This document shows positions 1 to 6,366 of a DNA stretch of 14,855 nucleotides, piece after piece. The first letter of the stretch is position 1. Each line of letters starts with the position of its first letter. The position numbers and the translations under genes are program-made. The notes under the pieces are model-generated. The model had not been told where the DNA came from, did no database searches, and saw only the letters and a program-made list of their open reading frames with translations. Source of the stretch: Desulfatirhabdium sp040755275 (lineage in GTDB: Bacteria > Desulfobacterota > Desulfobacteria > Desulfobacterales > Desulfatirhabdiaceae); the NCBI GenBank assembly GCA_040755275.1, contig JBFMBE010000084.1, forward strand, positions 1-14,855, given 5' to 3'.

Positions 1-92
1 CATCATGTTGCAACTCAGCAATCCTATATCCCAAGTTTGGCCATCCGCCCGATCTTACGAGCTCGGGCTGCTGAGTTTTTCCGCTGCTGAGC

Positions 93-117
93 AAAATTCA
101 CCCGCCTTCCTGCGGGT
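93..117 (-). terminator. Probable intrinsic terminator of the racemase gene
   Basis: Read on the minus strand, a perfect 6-bp GC-rich stem (ACCCGC / GCGGGT, arms 112-117 and 100-105, 6-nt loop) is followed by GAATTTT. It begins about 30 nt after the racemase stop codon, where a terminator would be expected. The stem is short and the T-run has only four bases, so the call is tentative. It sits inside repeat copy A, so the repeat may itself act as the terminator. Confidence 0.4.
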
Positions 118-152
118 CAAATGAGAGGGCCTGACTTTTTGCGGGGCCATCA
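93..152 (+). repeat. Degenerate intergenic repeat, copy A
   Basis: This stretch aligns without gaps to 6236-6295, with 45 of 60 positions identical by eye count. The shared blocks are a tcacccg-x-cttc-x-tgcgg hairpin and a tgactt-x-ttgcg end. Read on the minus strand, its outer end (TGATGG then CGCAAAAAGTC) also matches a fragment near 14683. The end overlaps the TGA stop of the racemase gene. No coding potential is seen. From 1 to 92 I see no gene and no other clear feature, apart from a 9-base direct repeat (GCTGCTGAG) at about 67-91. Confidence 0.55.
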
Positions 153-1166
153 TGTTTCGTTGTCGAGCAGAAAGCCATTCGCCAGGGGATCGTCGGGCTG
201 AATGACCCATTGGTTGATACCCATCACCCAAGCACTTCCCGTCACTTCGGGAATGACGGCGGGCAGACCGCCCACCTGGGTTTCTCCGACAACTCGGGCC
301 CGAAAAAGGCTTCCGATGATGCTTTCGTGGACAAAGCCATCACCGGTCCTGAGCTGCCCCTTGGCGTGCAGACAGGCCAGTCGAGCCGAAGTACCCGTTC
401 CACAGGGAGATCGGTCGATTCCGGAATCGGCAAGAAACACGGCGTTCTTGAAATCGGCATCCGGTCGGGCGGAAGGCTCGTAAAACTGCACATGGGTGCA
501 GCCCCGGATGAACTCCTTTTCCGGATGCACGATGGTGAGCTCCCGGTTGACGGCCTGACGCACCCTTCTGCCGATATCGATGATTTGGGAGGTATGATTC
601 GGCGAAATGACAAGCCCCACGTCTCGGGCAGGAACGATGGCGTAGACATTGCCGCCGTAGGCCACATCGAGGGTCACGGAACCGATGCCTTCGACATCGA
701 CGGTGGCATCCATCGCCATGACGAAGGAAGGAATATTCTGGAAGGTGACAGAGCGGGCCCGCCCATCCACCACCTCCACCCGGACGTGGGTCAGACCTGC
801 CGGTGTATCGAGGCAGATGGCTGTCACCGGTTCCGTTACGGGAACCATCCCGGCCTCTACCAGAGCCGTTGCCACACCGATCGTATCGTGACCGCACATC
901 GGTAGATATCCGCCCGTTTCGATGAAGATAACACCGATGTCGGCCTCGGGTTGAGCGGGTTCGGTGATGACAACGCCCGACATGACGGAATGTCCCCGTG
1001 GCTCGAACATCAGTGCCGTTCGGATCCAGTCGAGGTGCTCCTGCATGTACAGCATTTTTTCGGACATGGTGGCGCCGGGAATTCGGGGAATACCGGAAGT
1101 GATGGTGCGTGTGGGCTCCCCGCCCGTGTGGGTATCGATGGTGGTGAACATTTTGGAATAGCGCAT
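150..1166 (-). CDS. Proline racemase / 4-hydroxyproline 2-epimerase family protein
   Basis: The protein has 338 residues, the usual length for this family. These enzymes invert the alpha carbon of proline or hydroxyproline in the cytoplasm, without cofactor, using two cysteines as acid and base. Both cysteines are present: C91 in the MCGHDTIG block and C255 in SPCGTGTSA. The N-terminal DTHTGGEPTR block is also typical. Having both cysteines argues against the trans-3-hydroxy-L-proline dehydratase branch, where one is replaced. The overall wording (VEAGMVPVTEPVT, LDTPAGL) resembles clostridial proline racemase PrdF. Substrate choice between proline and 4-hydroxyproline cannot be settled here. 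I chose the ATG at 1166 because GGAAAGGA lies 7 nt before it; an in-frame TTG at 1193 has no comparable site. The gene diverges from the signalling run and has no catabolic partner in the window. Confidence 0.93.
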   Translation of the reverse strand: MRYSKMFTTIDTHTGGEPTRTITSGIPRIPGATMSEKMLYMQEHLDWIRTALMFEPRGHSVMSGVVITEPAQPEADIGVIFIETGGYLPMCGHDTIGVATALVEAGMVPVTEPVTAICLDTPAGLTHVRVEVVDGRARSVTFQNIPSFVMAMDATVDVEGIGSVTLDVAYGGNVYAIVPARDVGLVISPNHTSQIIDIGRRVRQAVNRELTIVHPEKEFIRGCTHVQFYEPSARPDADFKNAVFLADSGIDRSPCGTGTSARLACLHAKGQLRTGDGFVHESIIGSLFRARVVGETQVGGLPAVIPEVTGSAWVMGINQWVIQPDDPLANGFLLDNET

Positions 1167-1320
1167 GGGATGATCCTTTCCGTAAAGAATCAAAAGTCAG
1201 AGGAAACGCAGATGATTTTAATTGGTGCAACAGCCGCTCATCCGCCTTTATCCTCCTGACTTCTGTCTTCTGACTTCTGTTTCTATCAGCTTTTCAGGAT
1301 TTTTTCAAAGCCGGGAATAC
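1167..1320. promoter_or_regulatory. Divergent intergenic region
   Basis: This gap separates the racemase gene (minus) from the signalling run (plus), so it should hold promoters for both. I could not find a convincing -35/-10 pair on either strand. Its clear features are a ribosome binding site for the racemase (GGAAAGGA on the minus strand) and a pyrimidine-rich tandem repeat at 1256-1283. A related CTGACTTTTG lies at 1191-1200 on the minus strand. Confidence 0.5.
1256..1283 (+). repeat. Two 14-bp tandem units, CTGACTTCTG type
   Basis: Two adjacent units, CTGACTTCTGTCTT and CTGACTTCTGTTTC, match at 12 of 14 positions. They end 37 nt before the start of the REC-PAS-kinase gene. Similar CTGACT / TGACTTCT blocks lie at 6326-6355, just before the next kinase gene, and once on the minus strand before the racemase. 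The role is unknown. Confidence 0.6.
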
Positions 1321-3045
1321 ATGAACATCCTGATTGCAGAAGATGATGCGGTCCTTTGCTCAATGTTGTGCGATTTTTTTCGGCAACGTGGATATACCGT
1401 ATTTCCCGCTGCGCATGGCCTTGAAGCATGGGATTTTCTGCAGAGAGAAACGATTCAAATCGCTCTGATCGACTGGCGACTGCCCGAAATCGACGGTAAG
1501 GACTTGTGCCTGCGGATTCGTTCGCAGCCCAGAACCCACTATATCTATATCGTTGTGATGACAGGAATCATCCAATCCGGTGGTTCTCTTGAAGCCAGAG
1601 AATGTGGGGCGGATGATTACATTCAAAAGCCTTTTGATATAGAGGCATTGCTCAGCCTGATCAAATCGGGCGAACGGATCATCCGGCTCGAAGAGCGGTA
1701 CATTCAGCTTCGGGATGTTCTCATCGAAAGCCGAAACAAATTCCGCTTCGTTCTGGATGCGCTTCATGAAGAAATCCTTGCGGTCAACCCGGAACACGAC
1801 ATCGTTTCCGTCAACCAAGCCTTCCTGAAACAGAGGGGGGTCAAGTACTTGGATGTGATCGGAAAATCCATGGCAAACGATGCACTCTGGTTTTTCGATT
1901 CTGCCCTGATGAACCTGCTCAAGACGGACGTTGGAAATACCTTTCAAACAGGAAAGCCCAACCGGCGGATCCGCACGATCAATGTCCGCAGGGATGTGCC
2001 GCTGGTCTATGAAATCCAGACCATTCCCATCTTCAACGAAGACCAGGAAGCGATCCAAGTTGTCATCCTGCTCCGTAACGTCACCGAAGATCACCGGAGA
2101 CGGGAAGAAATCATTCATTTAAACCACCGGCTCCAGCGAACCCTCTCCGAGCTTCATTCCAAAAACGAAGCCCTCGAAAATACCCTCACACGCCTGAAGG
2201 AAACCCAGTCCCAGATGATCCAGTCGGAGAAGATGGCTTCCATCGGCCAGCTTGCCGCAGGCATCGCCCACGAAATCAACAACCCCGTCGGGTTCGTGAG
2301 CAGCAATCTGAACACCCTTGGCGGGTATATCGAAGACCTGAAACCGATCATCGCCGGATACCGAGCCACCCTTCGAAATGCCGCAGCATCGGGTGTTCCG
2401 ATCCCAGACATCGATCGGGTCCTGGCCGGCGAGACCGAACGGGAGGTCGATTTCATTCTCGAGGATCTTCCCCAGCTCGTTCGGGAATCCCGGGAGGGGC
2501 TGGATCGCATTCGAAAAATCGTCATCGATCTCAAGGACTTCGCCCACCCCGGAGAAGACACCCTCCAGCTGGCCGATATTAACCAGAATATCGATTCCAC
2601 CTTGAACATCGTCTGGAACGAGATCAAATACAAGGCCGTAGTCCACAAGGATTACGGCAACATCCCCCAAGTCAACTGCTATCCCCAGCAGCTCAATCAG
2701 GTGTTCATGAACCTGCTGGTCAATGCAGCCCAGGCCATTGCAGGAAAAGGCGAAATCGGCATCACGACACGTGCGGAAGAAGAAACCGTGATTGTCACCA
2801 TCTCCGACACCGGATGCGGCATCCCACCCGAGCACATCCACCGGATCTTCGATCCGTTCTTCACCACCAAGGAAGTCGGAAAGGGTACCGGTCTCGGGCT
2901 TAATGTCGTCTACAATGTCATCCGCAAACACAACGGCACCATCGCCGTAGAGAGCACTCCGGGTAAAGGCACCACCTTCACCGTCCGGCTGCCTGTCAAC
3001 GGTCCAGCAACCCAATCAGGGGGTGCCCATGAGCCTCAAGCATGA
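1321..3045 (+). CDS. Hybrid REC-PAS-histidine kinase
   Basis: This 574-residue protein has an N-terminal receiver domain (about 1-120; acidic E7-D8-D9, phosphoacceptor D51, K in QKPFD). A PAS domain (about 137-256), a short coiled coil and a kinase core follow. The phosphorylated histidine is H317 in AAGIAHEINNP. The ATP site shows N468 in NLLVNAAQAI, D496 in DTGCGIP, then FFTTKEVGKGTGLGL. There is a long insert of helices between H317 and the N box. It has no membrane segment and is probably cytoplasmic. A receiver in front of a kinase suggests that another kinase's phosphate tunes its activity. I start at the ATG at 1321 because the receiver fold begins there; an upstream in-frame start at 1222 would add 33 residues of non-conserved sequence. 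The ribosome site is weak (GGGAA). The end overlaps the next gene by 17 nt, a sign of translational coupling. Confidence 0.93.
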   Translation: MNILIAEDDAVLCSMLCDFFRQRGYTVFPAAHGLEAWDFLQRETIQIALIDWRLPEIDGKDLCLRIRSQPRTHYIYIVVMTGIIQSGGSLEARECGADDYIQKPFDIEALLSLIKSGERIIRLEERYIQLRDVLIESRNKFRFVLDALHEEILAVNPEHDIVSVNQAFLKQRGVKYLDVIGKSMANDALWFFDSALMNLLKTDVGNTFQTGKPNRRIRTINVRRDVPLVYEIQTIPIFNEDQEAIQVVILLRNVTEDHRRREEIIHLNHRLQRTLSELHSKNEALENTLTRLKETQSQMIQSEKMASIGQLAAGIAHEINNPVGFVSSNLNTLGGYIEDLKPIIAGYRATLRNAAASGVPIPDIDRVLAGETEREVDFILEDLPQLVRESREGLDRIRKIVIDLKDFAHPGEDTLQLADINQNIDSTLNIVWNEIKYKAVVHKDYGNIPQVNCYPQQLNQVFMNLLVNAAQAIAGKGEIGITTRAEEETVIVTISDTGCGIPPEHIHRIFDPFFTTKEVGKGTGLGLNVVYNVIRKHNGTIAVESTPGKGTTFTVRLPVNGPATQSGGAHEPQA

Positions 3046-4414
3046 TCATGTTCTGCTGCTGGTCGACGATGAGCCTTCCATCCTGAATGCTCTGCAGCGG
3101 CTTTTTCGAAGAGAAAAATATTCTCTGCTGCTGGCCAACAGCGGAGAGCAGGCCCTTCTCCTGCTCTCCGAATCGGATCGACCCATATCCCTCATCATTT
3201 CGGACCAGCGCATGCCGCTGATGAGCGGTGCCGAATTTTTCGAAAAGGCCAAGGACCTCGCCCCGGATGCCGTTCGGTTTCTGTTGACAGGCTATTCGGA
3301 CGTCAAGGATATCATCAGCGCCGTCAACAAGGGAGAAATTCATCGCTACCTGACAAAACCCTGGGATGACGAATCCCTTCTCATCGAAGTACGCCAGGCT
3401 CTCGAGGGCTATGAACTGCGTCTCGAAAACCGGCTTCTGGCCGACATGGTTCGCCAGAAAAACGTCGAACTGACGTCGCTGATGCAGGAGCTCGAACACA
3501 AAGTAGCCGAGCGAACCTACGAGCTTCAGGAAAAAACCCTCGAACTGGAACAGGCCAATCTTTCCCTCGAACGTGGGTTTGTGGATTCGTTCCGACTGAT
3601 GTTTTCCCTGATCGAAACCATCAATCCCAAACTGGGCAGTTATCTGAGCTTCGTCTCCCAATTGTCCCGGAAGCTGGGGGCTGCCTTGAACATGGACCCT
3701 ATCGAGCTGGAACATCTGGAAATGGCGGGTCTCCTGCATGATGCCGGTTTGCTGGGGCTTACCAAACAGGCTTTCGAAAAAGCCTATGAAGAGCTCGGCG
3801 ATTCTGAGAAGGCCCTCTACCGACAGCATCCAATCATTGGTCAAATCTGTCTTCAGCCTGTTCCGAGACTCGATACGGTCGGCATCTACATCCTATATCA
3901 CCACGAGAATTTCGACGGATCGGGTTTTCCGGAAAAGCTCAAGGCTGAAGAAATTCCCCTGGGCGCCCGCATTCTCCATATCGCAGCCGACTATGCCTTT
4001 CTGGTGCGCAGATGGCCCGAATCGATCACGGACATGAAAAGCATGTACTACGGATTGACAGGGGAATCCTTCATCAAGCTGCCGTCGAATCGACGGGATG
4101 ACATGATCGTGGACCTGACCCAGCGGGTTATGCTTTTCCGGGCTGGGAAACTCTACGATCCGCAGATCGTCAAAAAACTCATCGAAGTCGTGAACGCTGA
4201 GCGGCAACAAAATCTTCAGAAACGATCGGAGACGATTGTCGATATCCGGATCAAGTTTCTCAAGGAAGGCATGGTCCTTGGGAAAGACATCCGGACCACG
4301 GATGGCAGGCTGCTTCTGGCCCGAGAGGCGGTTCTCAACAAGACACTGATCGGCGCCATTCGAAGGCTGGCTGCCGATGGATTCATCGGAGAAACGGTGC
4401 CGATACGGATGTAA
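3029..4414 (+). CDS. REC-HD-GYP response regulator, putative cyclic-di-GMP phosphodiesterase
   Basis: The protein has 461 residues: receiver (about 5-125, phosphoacceptor D59, LTGYSD, KPWDD), coiled coil (about 140-185) and an HD-GYP-like domain (about 190-370). A C-terminal segment (GMVLGKDI...DGRLLLA) often ends such proteins. HD-GYP enzymes hydrolyse cyclic-di-GMP with two or three metal ions. Here H237-D238, the later HPIIG and H291-H292-E293 ... D296-G297 are kept, and the signature reads GFP in place of GYP. The usual lysine after the HD pair (HDIGK) is replaced: LLHDAGLLGL. Activity is therefore uncertain; it may be a binding or scaffold domain. The ATG at 3029 has AGGGGG 5 nt upstream and overlaps the kinase gene by 17 nt; a GTG at 3023 is less likely. 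The upstream kinase is the natural phosphate donor. Confidence 0.9.
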   Translation: MSLKHDHVLLLVDDEPSILNALQRLFRREKYSLLLANSGEQALLLLSESDRPISLIISDQRMPLMSGAEFFEKAKDLAPDAVRFLLTGYSDVKDIISAVNKGEIHRYLTKPWDDESLLIEVRQALEGYELRLENRLLADMVRQKNVELTSLMQELEHKVAERTYELQEKTLELEQANLSLERGFVDSFRLMFSLIETINPKLGSYLSFVSQLSRKLGAALNMDPIELEHLEMAGLLHDAGLLGLTKQAFEKAYEELGDSEKALYRQHPIIGQICLQPVPRLDTVGIYILYHHENFDGSGFPEKLKAEEIPLGARILHIAADYAFLVRRWPESITDMKSMYYGLTGESFIKLPSNRRDDMIVDLTQRVMLFRAGKLYDPQIVKKLIEVVNAERQQNLQKRSETIVDIRIKFLKEGMVLGKDIRTTDGRLLLAREAVLNKTLIGAIRRLAADGFIGETVPIRM

Positions 4415-4437
4415 CCACAGGGGGGAATCATATCCGG

Positions 4438-5277
4438 ATGGACAACAAACAATTCTTCAAGGAACTCGATCGGATCCGGGATATCCCGACATTACCGGTC
4501 ATGGTAATTGAGGCCAACCGCCTTCTGGAAGACCCGAACACATCCGTGGCCAAAATCTGCTCGATCATCGAGAAGGACCAGGCCATGGCCATGAAAATCC
4601 TCAAACTGGTCAACTCATCTTTTTACGGTCTGCCCTCTCAAATTTCCACCATTCGTAACGCCATTGTCGTATTGGGATACAATACGGTCCGAAACGCCAT
4701 CATGACACTGACCATCATGAAGCTCATGCCGAAGAAAGGGGTGTGGATCGAAGGATTTTCGGCAGGCGATCTCTGGTCCCATGCCGTCGAAGTGGCCGTT
4801 TTGTGCCGCCACATCGCCGAATTGGCAGATGTCAAATGGGCGAACGACTGCTTCGTTGCAGGTCTTCTGCACGATATCGGCAAGGTCATCCAGTTTCGCT
4901 TCTTTCCGTCGGTCTTTGAAGCCATCTACCAGCGAACGGTCCAAGAAAACATCCCCTTCTTCGAGGCCGAACGACTCCTCGACATCGTCGATCACGCTCA
5001 GATCGGAGGAGCCCTCGGACAGAAATGGATGCTTCCGCCCATTCTGATCGAGGCCATCGCTTATCACCACGAAATCCCGGACGACGTCGAGGATCCATCT
5101 CCCGTCCTGCTGGTGCATGCAGCGGACCGTATCAGTCATACGCCGGAAGGCGAAGCGGTTCAATGCCATCCGAAGGCGCAACGCTATGTTCAGCGCTTGC
5201 GCCTCCTCGACAAGGCCCGGCAAGAGGCGATCCGTCAGGAAATCGACGGCTGCAGTCGATTTTTCCTGAACGAATGA
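4438..5277 (+). CDS. HDOD domain protein
   Basis: This 279-residue protein is almost entirely one HDOD domain, a relative of HD hydrolases found as a signalling module in many proteobacteria. Typical features are the N-terminal IPTLPVMVIEANRLLEDP, the KILKLVNSSFYGLP block and HD motif H145-D146-I147-G148-K149. A later YHHE follows. Many HDOD proteins are thought to be non-catalytic, yet this one keeps a full HDIGK. No signal peptide or membrane segment is visible. It lies 23 nt after the HD-GYP gene and 11 nt before the next receiver gene, so it is surely part of the same operon. AGGGGGGA lies about 10 nt before the ATG. A role as a partner of the two flanking receiver proteins is an inference from position. 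Confidence 0.92.
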   Translation: MDNKQFFKELDRIRDIPTLPVMVIEANRLLEDPNTSVAKICSIIEKDQAMAMKILKLVNSSFYGLPSQISTIRNAIVVLGYNTVRNAIMTLTIMKLMPKKGVWIEGFSAGDLWSHAVEVAVLCRHIAELADVKWANDCFVAGLLHDIGKVIQFRFFPSVFEAIYQRTVQENIPFFEAERLLDIVDHAQIGGALGQKWMLPPILIEAIAYHHEIPDDVEDPSPVLLVHAADRISHTPEGEAVQCHPKAQRYVQRLRLLDKARQEAIRQEIDGCSRFFLNE

Positions 5278-5288
5278 TGGGGTATCGC

Positions 5289-6110
5289 ATGAACGAAACC
5301 TCCTCGATACCCATATTGCTCATCGTCGATGACGAGCCCAATGTTGTTCAGGCGCTCAAACGCCTGTTTCGAAAGGAAGCGATCGCCGTTCTGAGCGCAT
5401 CGAGCGGCAGACAGGCACTCGACATCCTGCAGGAGCAATCCGTCGACATCCTGCTGACCGATCACCGCATGCCGGAGATGTCGGGGGTGGAGCTTTTATC
5501 GATCGTCAAGGAACGATATCCCGATACCCTGCGCATGATTCTGACCGGATATACGGATATCGACACCATCACCCGATGCGTCAACCAGGGGCAGATCTAC
5601 AAGTTTTTCCTCAAGCCCTGGGATGACAGCCAGCTCATCCTCGAAATCCGCCAGGCCATCGAATACCGCAACCTGCTTCAGGCCAACGCCCGTCTGAACG
5701 AAACCATCCGTGCCCAGAACGCCGAGCTCAAGCGGATGAACGATCATCTGGAAGAACTGGTGGAAGAGCGCACCCGAGAACTCAAACTCCAGAATGCAGC
5801 ACTCGAGCTGGCCAGGGATATCTTGGAAGAAATTCCCTCTCCCATCCTCGGAGTGAGCGCCGAACACCTGATTGTCTGGATGAATCGATCCGGCCAGCGG
5901 GTTCAAGGAGAAGATAGTTGCCTTCGATTGGGAGATTTCGTGGAGGATCATTTCGACATTTCCATTCCTGAAAGTATCGACCGGGTGTTGCAGGACCTGA
6001 ACCCGTTGCGTGTGACCTGGCAGGATCGAACGATCGAAATCATTCCATTAAGGGGGAAATTTGCCGGAAAGAGCGTGATCCTGCTGTTTCGTGGTGACGG
6101 CAAGACGTAA
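5289..6110 (+). CDS. Receiver-coiled-coil-PAS-like protein without an output domain
   Basis: The protein has 273 residues. The receiver domain (about 7-125) has D14-D15, phosphoacceptor D58 in LLTDHRMP, LTGYTD and KPWDD. It is followed by a long coiled coil (about 135-185, rich in E, L and R) and a degenerate PAS-like segment (about 186-270). There is no kinase, cyclase, HD-GYP or DNA-binding domain. Its receiver closely resembles that of the gene at 3029, sharing the LTGYxD, VNxG and KPWDD blocks, so the two are probable duplicates with different C-terminal parts. It could dimerise and act as a phosphate sink or adaptor for the cassette. I start at the ATG at 5289 (GGGG 6 nt upstream). An ATG at 5274 would overlap the HDOD stop (ATGA) and add five residues; it lacks a ribosome site. 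Confidence 0.88.
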   Translation: MNETSSIPILLIVDDEPNVVQALKRLFRKEAIAVLSASSGRQALDILQEQSVDILLTDHRMPEMSGVELLSIVKERYPDTLRMILTGYTDIDTITRCVNQGQIYKFFLKPWDDSQLILEIRQAIEYRNLLQANARLNETIRAQNAELKRMNDHLEELVEERTRELKLQNAALELARDILEEIPSPILGVSAEHLIVWMNRSGQRVQGEDSCLRLGDFVEDHFDISIPESIDRVLQDLNPLRVTWQDRTIEIIPLRGKFAGKSVILLFRGDGKT

Positions 6111-6144
6111 CAGTGGAAGGCTGTATCCAGCCCAGCTTCGAATC

Positions 6145-6295
6145 GGATGGTTTCGCAAAAAGCCGCTAACCAACGATTTTCCTCCAAAGCAGGGCCTCCA
6201 GCAGGAGGGCGGGTGATGTTTTGCAACGCAGCGGAAAAACTCACCCGTCTTCTTGCGGATTAATCCAGAGTGCTTGACTTGTTGCGAGCTCATCC
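6145..6295. repeat. MITE-like intergenic element with inverted ends, repeat copy B
   Basis: The left end reads GGATGGTTTCGCAAAAAGCC. The right end, read on the minus strand, starts GGATGAGCTCGCAACAAGTC. These imperfect inverted ends bound 151 bp that hold further hairpins and no gene. Bases 6236-6295 match copy A. I see no clear target-site duplication, so movement is unproven. It lies between the stop of the REC-coiled-coil-PAS gene and the next kinase gene. The rest of this 256-bp gap holds only the spacer repeat at 6326-6355. Confidence 0.5.
6210..6247 (+). terminator. Hairpin after the four-gene signalling run
   Basis: CGGGTGA at 6210-6216 pairs with TCACCCG at 6241-6247, and the flanking TTTT and AAAA blocks extend the stem. 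A smaller hairpin, CCTCC-AGCA-GGAGG, lies just before it at about 6196-6209. The position is right for ending the operon, but no T-run follows, so it could instead be a structural part of the repeat element. Confidence 0.3.
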
Positions 6296-6325
6296 AATTT
6301 CAATTGATCGTAACGGCTCTTTCTT

Positions 6326-6355
6326 CTGACTGCTAACTTTTGACTTCTATTTCAG
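6326..6355 (+). repeat. CTGACT / TGACTTCT spacer repeat
   Basis: CTGACTGCTAACTTT is followed by TGACTTCTATTTCAG, ending 11 nt before the ATG of the membrane kinase gene. It resembles the tandem units at 1256-1283 in both sequence and position relative to a kinase gene. The function is unknown. Confidence 0.45.
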
Positions 6356-6366
6356 AGAACCATTGA

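Noticed and set aside
340..1230. A 296-codon minus-strand frame overlapping the racemase gene
   Set aside because: Same strand, shifted frame; its translation is H/R/G-rich and lacks any motif, whereas the racemase frame has both catalytic cysteines.
6211..6224. GG-N10-GC spacing with TTTTGCAA, like a sigma-54 promoter upstream of the membrane kinase gene
   Set aside because: The -24 half lacks the CAC of TGGCAC, and the site lies inside the repeat hairpin, which explains the sequence better.
6274..6303. TTGACT as a -35 box before the membrane kinase gene
   Set aside because: No acceptable -10 box lies 16-18 nt downstream, and the bases belong to the end of the repeat element.
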